Shown here piece after piece: positions 9,645 through 20,907 of a stretch of 64,000 nucleotides of DNA. The notes beneath the pieces were generated by a model, which was not told the origin of the DNA, ran no database searches, and saw only the letters and a list, made by a program, of their open reading frames with translations. The DNA comes from Pictodentalium vernedei. Taxonomy: Eukaryota > Mollusca > Scaphopoda > Dentaliida > Dentaliidae. Both the position numbers and the translations under genes were made by a program. Each line of letters opens with the position of its first letter. Position 1 is the stretch's first letter. The stretch covers positions 160,783,455 through 160,847,454 of the forward strand of contig CM062294.1 of assembly GCA_031216915.1 (NCBI GenBank), written 5' to 3'.

Positions 9645-11005
9645 TCACTGTTTGTTCAAAGGATCTAGTTCGATCAGTAGGCTCACCCCGGAAGTGGCGG
9701 CTTTGGGATTATTGGATTTCATAATGAAATTAATCCTGTCTCTGGCGTTCACTTTGAGAGACGTGCCGAACGTGCTAACATTCACGTGTTGATTCTCAGT
9801 CTTTTCAACGCTGCATCTCTTATCGCTCTCTACTCCATTCACCGCGAGATTGACAACCGCTCTGTTATTGAAATCCGTGGAAGCCAGACCCATTCGTATG
9901 ATTTCACCTCTTAACGGCATGGGATATCTCACCTGAAATTGTTGCGATCCGCTACCTCCGTTTCCGAAAGACCACTCGGTTTTTCCCTTCTCTAACGTGC
10001 CAGCCTCCTCGGCGCACACGATGATCAATTTTCTAGTGTATTTGACTCTTTCCACCACTGAAATCAGGGTGCAGGCATCCGTCATGTTCACGGGATCCGG
10101 TAGATTCGTGAGCGCATATCCGCCCATGTCTAGTTTACCTTCCATGATGTCGCCCTTTCTCCAGACTGAGTTGTCGTCCACGTACTTCCTGCTGACTGTG
10201 CTGGAATCGAATTTGGGTTCGTGATCGAGACCGAATAAATTGTGACCATTCATGTTGATGCCACCCTCCATGGTTCCGCCAGATTGTTTGTTCAGGTAGA
10301 GATCATCCACTTGCAATTCTACGTATTCTTGTGATCGTATCACGGCAGAATCTACGTAGGCCTTGTTGACCGTGGTTGAGTCCGCATCCGCGTCGTCGAC
10401 CTTTGACAGATTCAATATCTTGTTGAATCCCGCATTCAGATCCGATTTCATTTCTCGTCTGTCAGACTTTCTCTGTTCCAGATCTACGTAGTGTTTGGTT
10501 GCCCCGTCCTTGGTATTCGTGGGAGTGGCCACGTTCGTTATCTTGTTAGAATGCTAGAATTAGCATTCAATTCCGAGTGCATCGTTTTCTGAACGTATCT
10601 ACTTCTCAGATGTTCGCTGAATCGCGCGTGAGAGTCGTCCGCGTTTTTCTTGGTCATAGCAACGGTGGGATCTATGGGATTGACGACGTTCACCAAACGT
10701 TTAGATTTCAGATCGAGATCGTCAGTCATGGCTTTATCCACGTAATTATCTAGCATGATTTGTTCAAAATCCGCGTTCCCTCTGCCAATGTATTTTTTAG
10801 TCGCCACATCTGTGAGATCTATTGGCTCGGGAAGATTGTAGAGCTTCTTATCGTTCATGTTCAAAGGTTCCTCTCGAGGTTCGTATCTCCGAACGTAACA
10901 TTCATCCAAGTTGGCAACGTCATAACCATCACCAACTTCGAGCGTCTTCCTGGTCTTTTTGGGTCGACTTTCGTCGTCACTTCCACCAAATTTAATGACT
11001 GGCAT
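9645..11005 (-). pseudogene. Fibre-like repeat protein, frameshifted
   Basis: The ATG at 11005 opens a gene of about 450 codons. Four or more degenerate repeats follow, each with the pattern (D/N)(L/M)xxxxLxNxxxPxDxxxAxxKKYxD: for example NMNDKKLYNLPEPIDLTD, DLKSKRLVNVVNPIDPT, INMNGHNLFGLDHEPKFDSS and LDMGGYALTNLPDPVNMTD. This is the layout of trimeric phage tail fibres. The last 120 residues look beta-rich and could be a receptor-binding knob. A frameshift near 10545-10550 splits the frame in both copies. Similar proteins are frequent in invertebrate Mavericks as I recall; attachment is an inference from the fold. Confidence 0.65.
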
Positions 11006-11155
11006 GTTGTTTTGAGGTTTTTGTTTTAAAATATATTTCAAACGCAGTTTATTAAAAATGAATTATTTCACTTATTTTTATTTTTCGTTTTTATTCGATT
11101 AAAATTTTTTAAAATAATTTTTTACCTTTATATATACTATAAAAAAAATCTCTCT

Positions 11156-11590
11156 CTAATGTAAATCATTGAGAATGTCTTGAAACCGATCTCCTTCAGA
11201 CCATCTCTTGAGAACTTAGAGACACAGTTGACCGCAAAACACTTGATCTTGTGATTGCACTTGTTCCGTGTTGTAACGAACCATCGATTTGTTGAAATAG
11301 TTCTTTATTTTTTTTGGAGGTGAGATTCCGTAGCTGTCGAAATAATAATTCTTCTTTTTCCCGTTCTTGAACCACGCCACCCAGTGAGTGCCTTCACCCG
11401 ATAAATTGTCTAGATTTAAAATTTCGCATTCCGATTGTCGAGGTCTTCTCTTTGGCAAGGCATCTCTGGAAAACACGCCTAGAAAATCTTTGATTTTCAA
11501 ATCATTCGCTGCATTTGACAGATTGATGTTGGATAGGGGTTCGTTAGGTAAAACGACACCTTCTACGGATATCTCTATTTTCTTATTCAT
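11156..11590 (-). pseudogene. Adenain-type cysteine protease, nonsense near C-terminus
   Basis: Adenoviral maturation protease family (C5), which would cleave capsid precursors. His is in GTHWVAW, Asp in YYFDSYG, and the catalytic Cys in QVFCGQLCL. An LxGVFSRDALP motif lies upstream. A TAA follows LCL directly (about 11216); the same frame then stays open to a TAG at 11156, adding about 19 residues typical of the family's last helix. The stop is shared with copy 2, so it is old. Copy 1 has Gln where copy 2 has His after the catalytic CG. ATG at 11590. Confidence 0.85.
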
Positions 11591-11655
11591 AAATGTGTAT
11601 ATATTTTTTTTTAAATTATGTGTTTATTATAATTCACTAAAATGACGTTATTTTT

Positions 11656-14600
11656 TTATATTTTTCTTTTTCTTTTTAAACTAACTCTCTCGATATCTCT
11701 ATCGACTTCCATAATCTTGAATCCATCTACTTCCTCTTGATTTTCTGGAATCCTATCATCCTTAATCATATCTGAAATCCTATCATCTAAAATTATATCC
11801 AAAGTCCAATGTCCAAGTGCCAAAGTGCTTATTTTATCATCTAACACGAATCTCTTATCGTCGTCGGCCGTCAGCGAAATCTTGTTGACTATTTCGGTAT
11901 ACAAGGCGTGAATTTCACTTCGAATCGATTTCATAGTCTTATACACCAGATCACTTCCTAACAGACAATCTTTATACTCTCGGAAAGAGATGTTTTTCTT
12001 CACCACGCACACTTTAACCCCTTTGCACTTCTTGATCTTTTCATCTTCTAGACGATAAGCATACAGTTTGGGTCTCAAGCCCACGAATTCGACGATTTGT
12101 TTACCGCCGCTCTCGTCCTTAAATTTACCCAACACCTTCTTGTTGTCGTTCGACTGAATGTTGGATGGGTGATCAACGGAATAATTGCTTGTGTCGAACC
12201 ACGTGGCCACGTCCGGAGATATATCTCGGTAGATATCTTTCATCTCTATCTCGTAAACTAAACTGTCCATGTCGGTGAACAGTAGTTTGGGTTTCTCACC
12301 AAATTTTTGTTTGACGTAATCATAGTGAAACTCGTACATCAATCGCTTGCTGATATCTAAGATGATCGGTCCGAGATAATACGGTTCGCCGAACTTCAGT
12401 TGCATCTTTTGCATGTGAACAGCCACTAGATTTTCGTTGAATATGGTTCGGTGTTTGTAATTGGGTTTTGCCACTAATTATTTAGCTTTTTTCTCAGACG
12501 TGACGAGTCGAACGTCGGTTCTCTTCCTGATGTTTTCCATCGATTTACCGTACACGCAGTTGTTCATGAGTTTGAAGAAATCTTTTTCGAAATCATTCTC
12601 GGCTCGAATTCTGAGATTCATGTTCAGATCGATGTATTTTTTCATCCAAGGCTCTTCGTCGAATCGAATGGCGGGATGTATGTCAACTAATTTCATCCTG
12701 TGATCGACATATTGTTTCAAATTCTTGCTGTAGATGACGTACTTACGTTTGTTAAATAAATTGGGAATGAGTTTTTCCTCGTCTCCTTCGATCGGTTCCA
12801 TTTGTTTGGGAGCCAGTGGATAATCGTTGTGTAGATCGTGTAATTCTTCCGGATAGTTTAAATCGACTTCTAAAATGCAAGGATAGTCTCTCCATTTTTG
12901 CATCTCTTCTGGTTCCGTCACCCATTCGAAATTTCCAATCGGTAAAGGATGACTCATAGCCCAACCATACAGGTTATTAGCGTCCCAATACTGTATGTAT
13001 TTATTTGATCATTTCAAATCGAAACCTTCTTTCATGTAGGGATTGTTAGCTTCAGAATATCTGTGGGAGATCATCGAGACGCAACCTCCCGCAGCCCTTT
13101 CGAACATGAGCAACATGTCCACATCAGATAATAATTCCAATTGGACTTCGGTGGTCTTCAACAGAGCGTCCCACGCCAGACCGGGTGTGGTGAAATACCA
13201 AGCCGGATCCAGATGTTAATTTCGATGACAGACGTCTCGAAAATTTTCGAACACGTCTGCCAAGAGCAGAACGTCGGTCTTCAGATAGAGATCATGATAA
13301 TCTCTTATGGTTTTCATATCGAAAGATTTCCAGACGTTTTTGGCGTGTTCATAATTCTTGTCGGAATGTCGGATTCGAATAATTTTGAATAAAAATCTTC
13401 TTTTGAAGGTAGTGCGGTGTCGTCGAATCTCTTTAGATCATTCAAGTAATCGTAAGGATAGACTCCTTTCCTCAACATTACGTCTACTCATTCTCTGAAA
13501 TGTTCGCTCGTGATTTTAAATTTATCCTTGCTCATGTTATTGACTAATTTTTCCAGAGCGGTCGACATGAATTTAAAACTGTCGATGAATCGTATGCTTC
13601 TACGAATGGATTTCGTTTTTTCTTCCAAGGTCTCTCTGTCGATTACTCTTTTCTTCTCCAAGACCTTCCATTTTGTGAAGGAAATGTATCTTTCTTCGCT
13701 GTTCATGATGCAATCTAATTCTCCGTCTGATGTGCCGAGATTTTTCACGAACAGATGACTGTCGAAACCCAAGAGATTGTGAAATATCACCGAATAGAAA
13801 ACGGCATCTCGATATTTTAAATTACACTTGCTGTGAGCCGGACCGCGATACAGACCCGTGTAATGATCTTGGTCTCTGACCTTCTTATTTTACTCCGAAT
13901 TCTCGTCGAACGATTGTCTGCATATGTGACATTCGGTGGCTCTGTTATTTTCATCCTGCTGCTCTCGCGTGATGATCATTTTGCCGGAGTTTTGAATTTA
14001 TCATATAACATTTGAATTTTCGATTCTAACTCTTCACGAACCTTTGAGCCACGTCGTCGTCACATTGTTTCGTGTAGGTGAAGGGACCATGTCGTGTTGC
14101 AAGTCGAAAGCGCATTTCACGTAAATGCAATAACCCGAAGGCATGTGTTTTTGATATCTTTCGACATAACTTAGAAGAGCATCAGGTTGGCAGGAACTTA
14201 TTTTCACGGTGAAGCATTCGAAATCGGCGTACACGACGAATGGTAATTTTAACCTTCTATTGCGATTTTCAAACTTCACGATGGTGTTGGGTTTGAGCAT
14301 TTCGACGGTGACACCTTGATTTTCGTTGCAATATTCCTGATGTTTCGCTAACGATTTTTTGCTGTGAAACATGTTCATGCAGTTGCAACATAACCATATC
14401 TTATGTTCATGTTTATTATTTTGCCTTGATAGTAATTGGCTCAGATGTTTAACCCAACAATAATGACCATTCGAAATCAATAATAAGTTAATCATCTTTT
14501 CTCTTTCGAGATACGAAGTCTGTCTGGGAGGATAGATCGTTTGTTTTTCATTGTTGTATCTCAAGACGTTCACCGCTGTGGTGGGATTTTGAGCCTCGAA

Positions 14601-15457
14601 ACGTTCGATGTGTTTTAACTGCATTGGAAAAGTCACTCCGGTCCAATCGAGATTTTTAGAAGTTTCCTCGTAATGAGAAACTCTCTCAGGATGGATTTTG
14701 ATGGGGTATAAAGCGGAGGTGGCTGCCCATTTAAAACACTGATCATCTTTATTTCTCACGTTGACCATGGAGTGTTTTTTAACTAAGAAATACGGTAATT
14801 CCACGTAGGAAGACCCTTTCAATGAATCGTTTTCAGTTATATGAATTTCGAGTTTCCACACCTCATCGAACGTCCAATTAATACCTTCACATTGATAATT
14901 CGCAAGAGACATCAACATCTTGTCTTTCATCTTTTCGAAAACGTCCGATAAATCTGAACCTCGAAGTATGGGTTCAACGTTAAATCTGAAAAATGCATTT
15001 GTCACAATGCTCTCGCTGGACTTCACATCGATTTTATTCATCACGCAATGGAGTATCATCTTAATTTTTTGTCCCACGTTCATGTGTTCGTGAAACAAAT
15101 CCAATACTTTTTTCTTCACCTGTTCCATGAACAATTTCGGATCGACTTTCTTGAACGAGGGAACCACGTCAAAAGTTTTAAAAAAGCCTTTGATCACACT
15201 CTCCCGTTCTACAGGATTTGATTGGAATGCCTCCACGATGAGTCATGCTACATATTTTTCTCCTTTCCCTTCGTCGATTGCTCGTCGAATTTCGTTCGAT
15301 AAATCTCGTTTGTCTAGATTCTGAACTGCATCACTCGTTTTCGTTTTAGTTTTTTTTTTTTTTCTTTTGAAACTTGAAGTTCTTCAACGGCTTTTCGTTT
15401 AGTCTTCTTCTCATTTTTCACAACTGATGCATTTTTTGACATCGTTGCTATTGACAT
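11656..15457 (-). pseudogene. Protein-primed family B DNA polymerase, heavily broken
   Basis: Replicates the element by protein priming. Reading on the minus strand from the ATG at 15457: a Lys-rich N-terminus, a region with zinc-finger-like Cys/His pairs, the Exo I motif YADFECF, an FHNLLGFDSH exonuclease motif, polymerase motif A in YWDANNLYG, motif B in FFKLMNNCVYGKS, and motif C FTDMDS. Stops shared with copy 2: TAA 12478, TAA 13216, TGA 13488, TAA 13890. Shared frameshifts lie near 13358, 13991, 14040 and 14085. Private to copy 1: TGA at 13009, TGA at 15243, and a poly-A length change near 15350-15363. About 1260 codons in all, normal for the family. Confidence 0.9.
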
Positions 15458-15720
15458 TTTGTTTGCCTTTTCATCTCACAAACTATGTATCTCCTTGCGT
15501 ATGATCTTTCTAATCTCATCACGCTCCCCTTTTCCTTTTCTATCGTCAGGCATTACTGTCATCGGCTTATTTTTTTTCACAATTCGAGTCTGTTTAAGTT
15601 TGTTCACTTCCGATCTTTCGATTTTTTTCTTTCCATCGTTTCACAAACAATATTCCTGTATGACTCCAATTTTTTTTGATTTGGTTCTATGATTTCTGAA
15701 ATGTGGAATTTTTAACTTTT
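15458..15720 (-). other. Lys-rich open stretch upstream of the polymerase
   Basis: On the minus strand the polymerase frame can be read upstream of the ATG at 15457 through one TGA into a basic, helical stretch (KPMTVMPDDRKGKGERDEIR). It may be a lost N-terminal extension of the polymerase, such as a priming-protein region, or a small separate gene. The copy at 41617-41880 is similar. Undecided. Confidence 0.3.
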
Positions 15721-16053
15721 TACAAATTTAACTGAGGTACGGTTTTCTCATTTAAATTTTCCATTTTTTTATTTGTTTGCTTCATTTGTAAGAATATTAT
15801 TTTCGAATTTTGTATTTAAATAATAATTTGTTAATAAATTTTTTCATGTTCCTTAACGTGAAAAAAATTGAATTAATATGAGACTTTTTCACATAAAAGA
15901 AAATTAAAAATTAAAAAAACTTTTATATATATATATATATAGAGAGTAAAAAAAAAAAACAACTTTTTTAACAAATTATTATTTAAATCCAAAATTTAAA
16001 AATATATATTATTTGTAATAATTTATAAAACAAAAAAAAACAAATAATCGATC
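15721..16053. other. AT-rich divergent intergenic region
   Basis: No coding frame. It separates the leftward polymerase from the rightward gene at 16054 and includes a TATATATATAGAGAG motif at 15924-15950. Probably promoter DNA for both sides. Confidence 0.45.
15924..15950 (+). promoter_or_regulatory. Promoter-like TATA...AGAGAG motif before 16054
   Basis: A (TA)n run followed by AGAGAGTAAAAA, about 104 bp upstream of the ATG at 16054. Same arrangement as the motifs at 5378 and 8078, with one G fewer. Confidence 0.4.
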
Positions 16054-16500
16054 ATGACAACAACACCTAAAAGATGCGAATTGAAATTGAAACGAGTCAA
16101 AACGTGTAAGAAATTCGGTTATAAAATCTATAGATTACAACGACACAACTCCATCAAATTGAATGAGGTCGAGATGAAGGGCTTATAGCACAAACACGAC
16201 AAATATAACATGCCTTTGAAATTGGACTAAACCATGCTCGATTTGTTTTACGAGTACCAAAGCGATCTACAGAAAATCGCCATCACCAAAGATAGAGAAT
16301 TCGACAAGGACGATTTGTCATTGCCCTACGGAAGTTACATATATCCAAAAATCTCTCTCGAACTCGTCAACAAATCGGGTGGTGAGATCGCGTCATTGAT
16401 GTAAAAAAACTGAAAAAAAGTAAAGATAAACATTCAACACTTTTTCGAAAAAGGAGGAGACACGACCGTCAAAATGCTAATAACAGACATGGAAATATAA
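16054..16500 (+). pseudogene. Unknown 148-codon gene broken only by in-frame stops
   Basis: Starting at an ATG (MTTTPKRCELKLKR) one frame runs 149 codons with sensible residues throughout, but has TAG, TAA, TAA and TGA inside it. Copy 2 has the same length, lacks the TAG, and has TAA for the TGA. Sequence: a basic N-terminus with two Cys, a tyrosine-rich middle (LDLFYEYQSDLQ, LPYGSYIYPK) and a C-terminal FEKGGDTTVKMLIT. I do not recognise it. It is the only + strand gene in the right half and ends just before the hairpin at 16545. Confidence 0.5.
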
Positions 16501-16544
16501 ACAATAGAGAGACTGATTTTTAGCAAAGAAGAAGGAAAAAAAGA

Positions 16545-16589
16545 AGTAATGAGATCTAGAGAGGTTGATCATCTCTAGATCTCATTACT
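16545..16589. terminator. Convergent-gene hairpin 2 (perfect 18 bp stem)
   Basis: AGTAATGAGATCTAGAGA, a 9-base loop, then its exact reverse complement, flanked by A and T runs. It sits between the + gene ending at 16500 and the - gene that follows. Being palindromic it also supplies stop codons (TAA, TAG) on both strands. Same core as 9541-9587. Confidence 0.65.
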
Positions 16590-16619
16590 TTTTTTGGTTT
16601 TTTTTTTTTTTTTTTGTTT

Positions 16620-17005
16620 TCCTTCTTCTTCTTCTTCACTATCGCTCATATATATTATAATAACGTTTCCTTTTTTCTCAATTTCGGCGTTGATTCTTCT
16701 TTTCTTTTTTTTTTGTGATATGTTACGTTTTTATAAGAACACATTTGTTTATCCGAATCATAATTATGAACGAATGTTGTGCATCTCTTGGTAACACTCA
16801 CATCATTTCCATTCTCTTCAGAAGGTAGTGGTGACGGTGGAAAGCGTCTCATTCTTTTCAATTTCAACCATCTATCCTGCTCTTTTTTCAGTTCTTTCCT
16901 AAGATGTCCATCATTAGCGTCTAATCGTTTTTGCACATCTTTTTCACACTCTATCTCCCGATATTCATCATTATCGTCTAATTGTTTTTCCACCTTTTTA
17001 TCCAT
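16620..17005 (-). pseudogene. Small highly charged protein, frame disturbed in a poly-T run
   Basis: The ATG at 17005 opens a Lys/Glu-rich, probably coiled-coil sequence (MDKKVEKQLDDNDEYREIEC) that includes FPPSPLPSEENGND. Copy 2 continues into a Glu-rich then Lys-rich tail ending in the hairpin. Here a homopolymer has 10 T against 8 in copy 2 (near 16705-16714), so the frame ends early at 16655. Which length is original is not clear. I do not recognise a family. Confidence 0.5.
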
Positions 17006-17064
17006 TTTATATTATTTTTATACTTTCTATGATTTATATTTTATATAATTATATAATTTTTACA

Positions 17065-17676
17065 TTATAATAACATACTCAAAATCGGTATATTCTTAAA
17101 TGGCAAATTCTCACCAAACAGCAAACCCTTACCGAGTCGCTCAACGTTCCATCCACTCTTCAGATAGAGACCGTTTCCACTCAAAGAGTTGCCACCTCTA
17201 ACGGGTTCTAGATACAATCCTTCACCGCTGTCGTCTACGTGGACGCGACACACGGCTCGTCCCTTCTTCAAAAACAGTCTGCTGCCACCCATTAATTTCT
17301 CAACTGCCGAACTCGCGAGTCCCGAGAGAGCTCCCACGCCGAGAGTCTTTCCCAGAAAGGGTAATGCTTTTGCAGCAAAGGGTAATTCTTTTGCGGTGAT
17401 TCCTGCCAACAGCGGTAGGATACCGCCTTTCATTCTCAAATTGTATCTCAATTGAGCGGGACTCAATCTCACCGTCAACCCTCTTCCATCACGAATCGCT
17501 TTCTCCATCCTTTTGATTTGACTTCTGGTCCAGGTGATCGAATCCTGACCGCCACTCGTCAGATCTTCGTGAGTGAATTTGAATCTCACTGCCTCGCCTC
17601 GAGTTGTTAACGCTCTCTTAAGTTTCTTCCTCTGTCCTGCGGATATGTTCACGTTTTTAACCACGTATTGTGTCAT
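17065..17676 (-). CDS. Gly-rich virion-associated protein (pVI-like?), intact
   Basis: 203 residues, open in both copies with three substitutions. The basic N-terminus would suit DNA or capsid binding. A hydrophobic amphipathic middle follows (LPLLAGITAKELPFAAKALP). The C-terminus repeats a G-x-GLYL/GKGLLF motif and ends FKNIPILSMLL. I recall this as a common Maverick protein. The hydrophobic centre recalls membrane-active adenoviral pVI, but that is inference. Neighbours are the minor capsid and ATPase genes, in the same direction. Confidence 0.6.
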   Translation of the reverse strand: MTQYVVKNVNISAGQRKKLKRALTTRGEAVRFKFTHEDLTSGGQDSITWTRSQIKRMEKAIRDGRGLTVRLSPAQLRYNLRMKGGILPLLAGITAKELPFAAKALPFLGKTLGVGALSGLASSAVEKLMGGSRLFLKKGRAVCRVHVDDSGEGLYLEPVRGGNSLSGNGLYLKSGWNVERLGKGLLFGENLPFKNIPILSMLL

Positions 17677-17822
17677 AATTCATTTTTTAAAATATATTTT
17701 GTTCAATTGTTTTTTTTTGTTTTAATGATAATTATATATATATTAAATAATTTTTGTAAATTAATATTGCGTTTATTTTATTTTCTTATTTATATATATA
17801 CACAATATTTTTTTTTTTGATT

Positions 17823-18547
17823 TTATATTTCTCTTATGTGAAATCGTATCGTCACCCTCTCTCCGCGAAGATCTAACAGTTCACCATTTTGATCCGTCAA
17901 TGTGGTTTTGAGACTATACAATGTGTCTAAAATCACTGGTAGATAAACTAAATTTCGAGGTCATTCCACGATCTTATTACCCGGCGACACGTTTGGAAAG
18001 AAGGAACAGATCGTCGGTTGAGCGCTACCATTCACGTAGCTTCCAGCAATCACATCCACGTTCACCAGAATGCTATTGACTGTGAGAATGTCGACTGTAT
18101 TTTCAGATGCCTCGATACATCTTTCGATCGAATCCCAGCATCTTGCCTATAGAATCGTCCTTGTTGAAATCCACTCGAAAATTATCTTCCAAATCCAACA
18201 TCGTCTGTAAGGTATTAGGGTTGGGAGCGAGTCTGATCTTGTTGCTTCCCTTTCCATCCGTCTTCATTCGCGTCTGAATGTAATTGTTCAAATTGTCTAT
18301 GTCGTAACTTTCTTTGGGAATTTGAATCTCCAACCAATCCACTCCGTCGGAATACTTGAACGAGTTATTCTTTTTGGTGACGTTGGGAAAGGAATAATAA
18401 GTCTCCAGATTCACCAACGCCATCTCGTATCTTTTCTCTCTATTCAATTTGATAGAAGGTTCGAATTTTGTCACGAATCGAGTCGAATCGCCACTTACCA
18501 CGGCTATTCTCGGCTATCTGTCCTAACAATTCTCCTTGTTCGAATAT
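17823..18547 (-). pseudogene. Minor capsid (penton-like) protein, start lost and frame broken
   Basis: Single jelly-roll penton-like family: VNLETYYSFPNVTKKNN near the N-terminus, NKIRLAPNPNTLQTMLD and IGKMLGFDRKMY in the middle, and LVYLPVILDTLYSLKTTLTD near the end. It would fill capsid vertices. The start codon at 18547 is ATA here but ATG in copy 2. Shared lesions: a frameshift just after the start region, another near 18110, and a TGA at 17961-17963. Gene order next to the ATPase matches other Mavericks. Confidence 0.75.
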
Positions 18548-18599
18548 TATATTTTAATTTTTATTTTATTTTGCAAAAACTAAATTATTTGATGATTTA

Positions 18600-19424
18600 T
18601 TATTTTCTAATTTTATTTTCGCTCTCTGTCTTATTATCATCAGAAACATAAAACTTGTCGAATCCGCACCGATATTTTCCGCGATTAAATTCACTAGTCA
18701 AAACGATCACGACGAAATAGTAAAGTCCTCCATCCCAAACCCTCTTGCAAAATCTCCTGAATTCCGCCACGGCCATGTCGTTTGCGACGTGATCACCGTA
18801 GATGTGATAGAGATTCTTGAGATCCTGGCGAAAGAGACACAGTAAATTAGCGTTCTCCCTTATCGTCTGTCTGGGCAATCGAAAATAATTCTGCGACTGG
18901 TAGAAACAGTCCACGTTGCTGTGACGACCCCTAACGTAATACGATTCGCATCGGTTCTGTCTCTCCAAAAGCAGATCGTCGAAAATCATGAGATTCTTAT
19001 CTTCCGATTTCAATTCTCTAGGATCCGGAACGTCGCTAGCGTTCTCATAAAATCGACACTCGACGTTCGAAGACGCATTTCTCTTCATCAGTTCCATCGC
19101 CGCACCGTCCAAAATGGTCGAATGAGAAGCTTCACTTGTGTCGAATTCCTCCCTACTGTCAAAGATTCTGGCTATGACGTCCTTGGGCAATCTACGATCC
19201 ATGCACTCCCGAAGCAATCTGTATTCGGGTTGAAACAAGCTCTTTCCAAACACTAACAATCTGTCGTAATCCAACCAGTCGGGTTGCGACAACAGATTCA
19301 TCAACAGATTGGTCTTTCCACAATTCTATTTTCCCACTAACAAGCCTCTTATGCTTTTGGGAAAGAACTTGTTATTCGACCTCTTGGTCGTGGCGTCGTT
19401 CCAAGACATATCTTTAATGTTCAT
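18600..19424 (-). pseudogene. FtsK/HerA-type genome-packaging ATPase, stop inside Walker A
   Basis: Pumps element DNA into the capsid. From the ATG at 19424, a 274-codon frame with GLLVGK, then a TAG (19326-19328), then NCGKTNLL, so the stop falls within the Walker A loop. WLDYDRLLVFGKSLFQPEY follows. Walker B is LMIFDDLLLE. A conserved SQNYFRLPRQTIREN region lies near residue 190. No other lesion in this copy. The stop is also in copy 2, so it predates the duplication. Confidence 0.85.
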
Positions 19425-19515
19425 CTTTGTTTATTTTTTTTTTGTTATTTTAGATTTTTTCAAACACAATTTTATGTTTTTTCAAAACTCAGTTTTATAA
19501 AATATTATTATTTAT

Positions 19516-19871
19516 TTATATTACACCATCGCAAGTTCTCTTCAATCCAGATCCACTCGTCATTTTGGCTAAATCTTGTATGGGTACCACAGCATCCTTA
19601 AAATCTTTCCAACTAACGTAGCTCGCGGACTGATCAACTTGTCGACCAACGCGTCGGCTGCCCTCTTGCCAGCCACAGAAGCTATCCTACCACTAGCTTC
19701 GGAAGCGGCTTTCTTACCAGCATCCAAAGCCGTATTCTTACCGACCTCAAATGCGGTCGATGCGAGTTTTCTACCTGCATCGCTCGTTAACGCTCGCATT
19801 ATAGAATCGACGATGCCAGAACCGCCTTGAACGTAAGTTCTGATGTATCCCCTGTTCTTTATCACCAACAT
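19516..19871 (-). pseudogene. Ala/Lys-rich small protein, frameshifted
   Basis: From the ATG at 19871: a short N-terminus with YVQGGSGIVDSIMRAL, then an Ala/Gly/Lys-rich helical segment (KKAASEASGRIASVAGKRAA). A shared frameshift near 19615 moves the end into another frame (FKDAVVPIQDLAKM) that closes at 19516. Composition suggests a DNA- or membrane-associated virion protein; no family is assigned with confidence. Confidence 0.5.
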
Positions 19872-20004
19872 ATTTTATAATATATATTTTGTTTTTTCAC
19901 TGGTAAATCGTTTGTTGTTTAAATACTTTTATTATTCTAGTGTAAAATTTACTATTTTCATTTTATATATTTTTGTTTGTTTGTTTCTCTCTACTTATTA
20001 TATA

Positions 20005-20907
20005 TCAATCCTTCAATTCGTTCATCAGCCTTTTATAATGGTTTTTATTCAAAACCTTCTGCCTCAACAATTCGTCGCATATGCTCACTATCTCATTATC
20101 TAATCCAGTGTTACCAGCGCGTCTACTTGCCATCAACAAACTCAATCTCTGAGACAGAGCGTCAGAATCGCTCGGAAGAAAAGTGGTTTTCTCCCCTTTG
20201 CCAGTCACCGACTCGACGAACTTCTTATTCATATCCCATATGGGTTTCACCACCTTCGTCCACTTGTAACCTCTATTGGCTTTGGGTCTCGTTTCTCTGG
20301 CATCGTTATTTCTTTTCATGACGTGGGTCTGAACCAGAATGTCGCTGTAATTGTCGAAATCCCGATCCGTGTAATCTCCAGGCTTGTCAAAAAGGAGCAA
20401 TTTGCGCAGTCCAGGAGTTAATTCGTACCTATTCGAACCGACGATTAAATTATCATCATCCTCTTGCACTTTGTGTCGACAACAAAAGTTCTACCGTCAG
20501 AATCCTTATAAATTCCATACAACAGATCTCTCTTACCACCACCCTCGGACGACGCGACGCTATCAGTGGTGATAGTAAGCTGTAACGTCGCTTTCGCTCA
20601 CGTCGGTTTCGATTCTCATGGGAACGTAATCCGGTGTAGATTGAAAGGAATACTGTTTTGTAAAACTACCGGGCAATGAACCCATTCTCAAAGAACTCTC
20701 TTTTATGGGTCTCAGTTCTTCGACGATCTCCTTCTTGCTTCATTCCGGAACCTCCGTCACGGGTTTAAATATTTGTGTGGTTTCCCGTCTCAATTCCATT
20801 TCTCCAAGTCGTCTGCTTCTATCAGCTGATTGACTACTCTTCTTAGCACGTTCATATTCGTTTAAAAGTTGATCTCTACGCTTGGAATCTGTGATGTGTA
20901 AAAACAT
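20005..20907 (-). pseudogene. Maverick-conserved protein of unknown function, broken
   Basis: From the ATG at 20907: a charged, helical N-terminus (LLNEYERAKKSSQSADRSRR), an ELRPIKESS stretch, a LLYGIYKDSDGRTF motif, and a conserved C-terminal part with YELTPGLRKLLLFDKP and PIWDMNKKF. I recognise the LTPGLRKLL-type domain as recurrent in animal Mavericks; its role is unknown. Shared lesions: TGA at 20740-20742 and a frameshift near 20465. Private to copy 1: a 2-base loss near 20575. Confidence 0.6.

Noticed and set aside
11656-16500. Several in-frame stops fall where Lys codons are expected (AAA to TAA), suggesting a changed genetic code or readthrough
   Set aside because: TAG and TGA stops also occur, stops fall at other residue types too, and the same genes carry frameshifts. 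Ordinary decay explains all of it.
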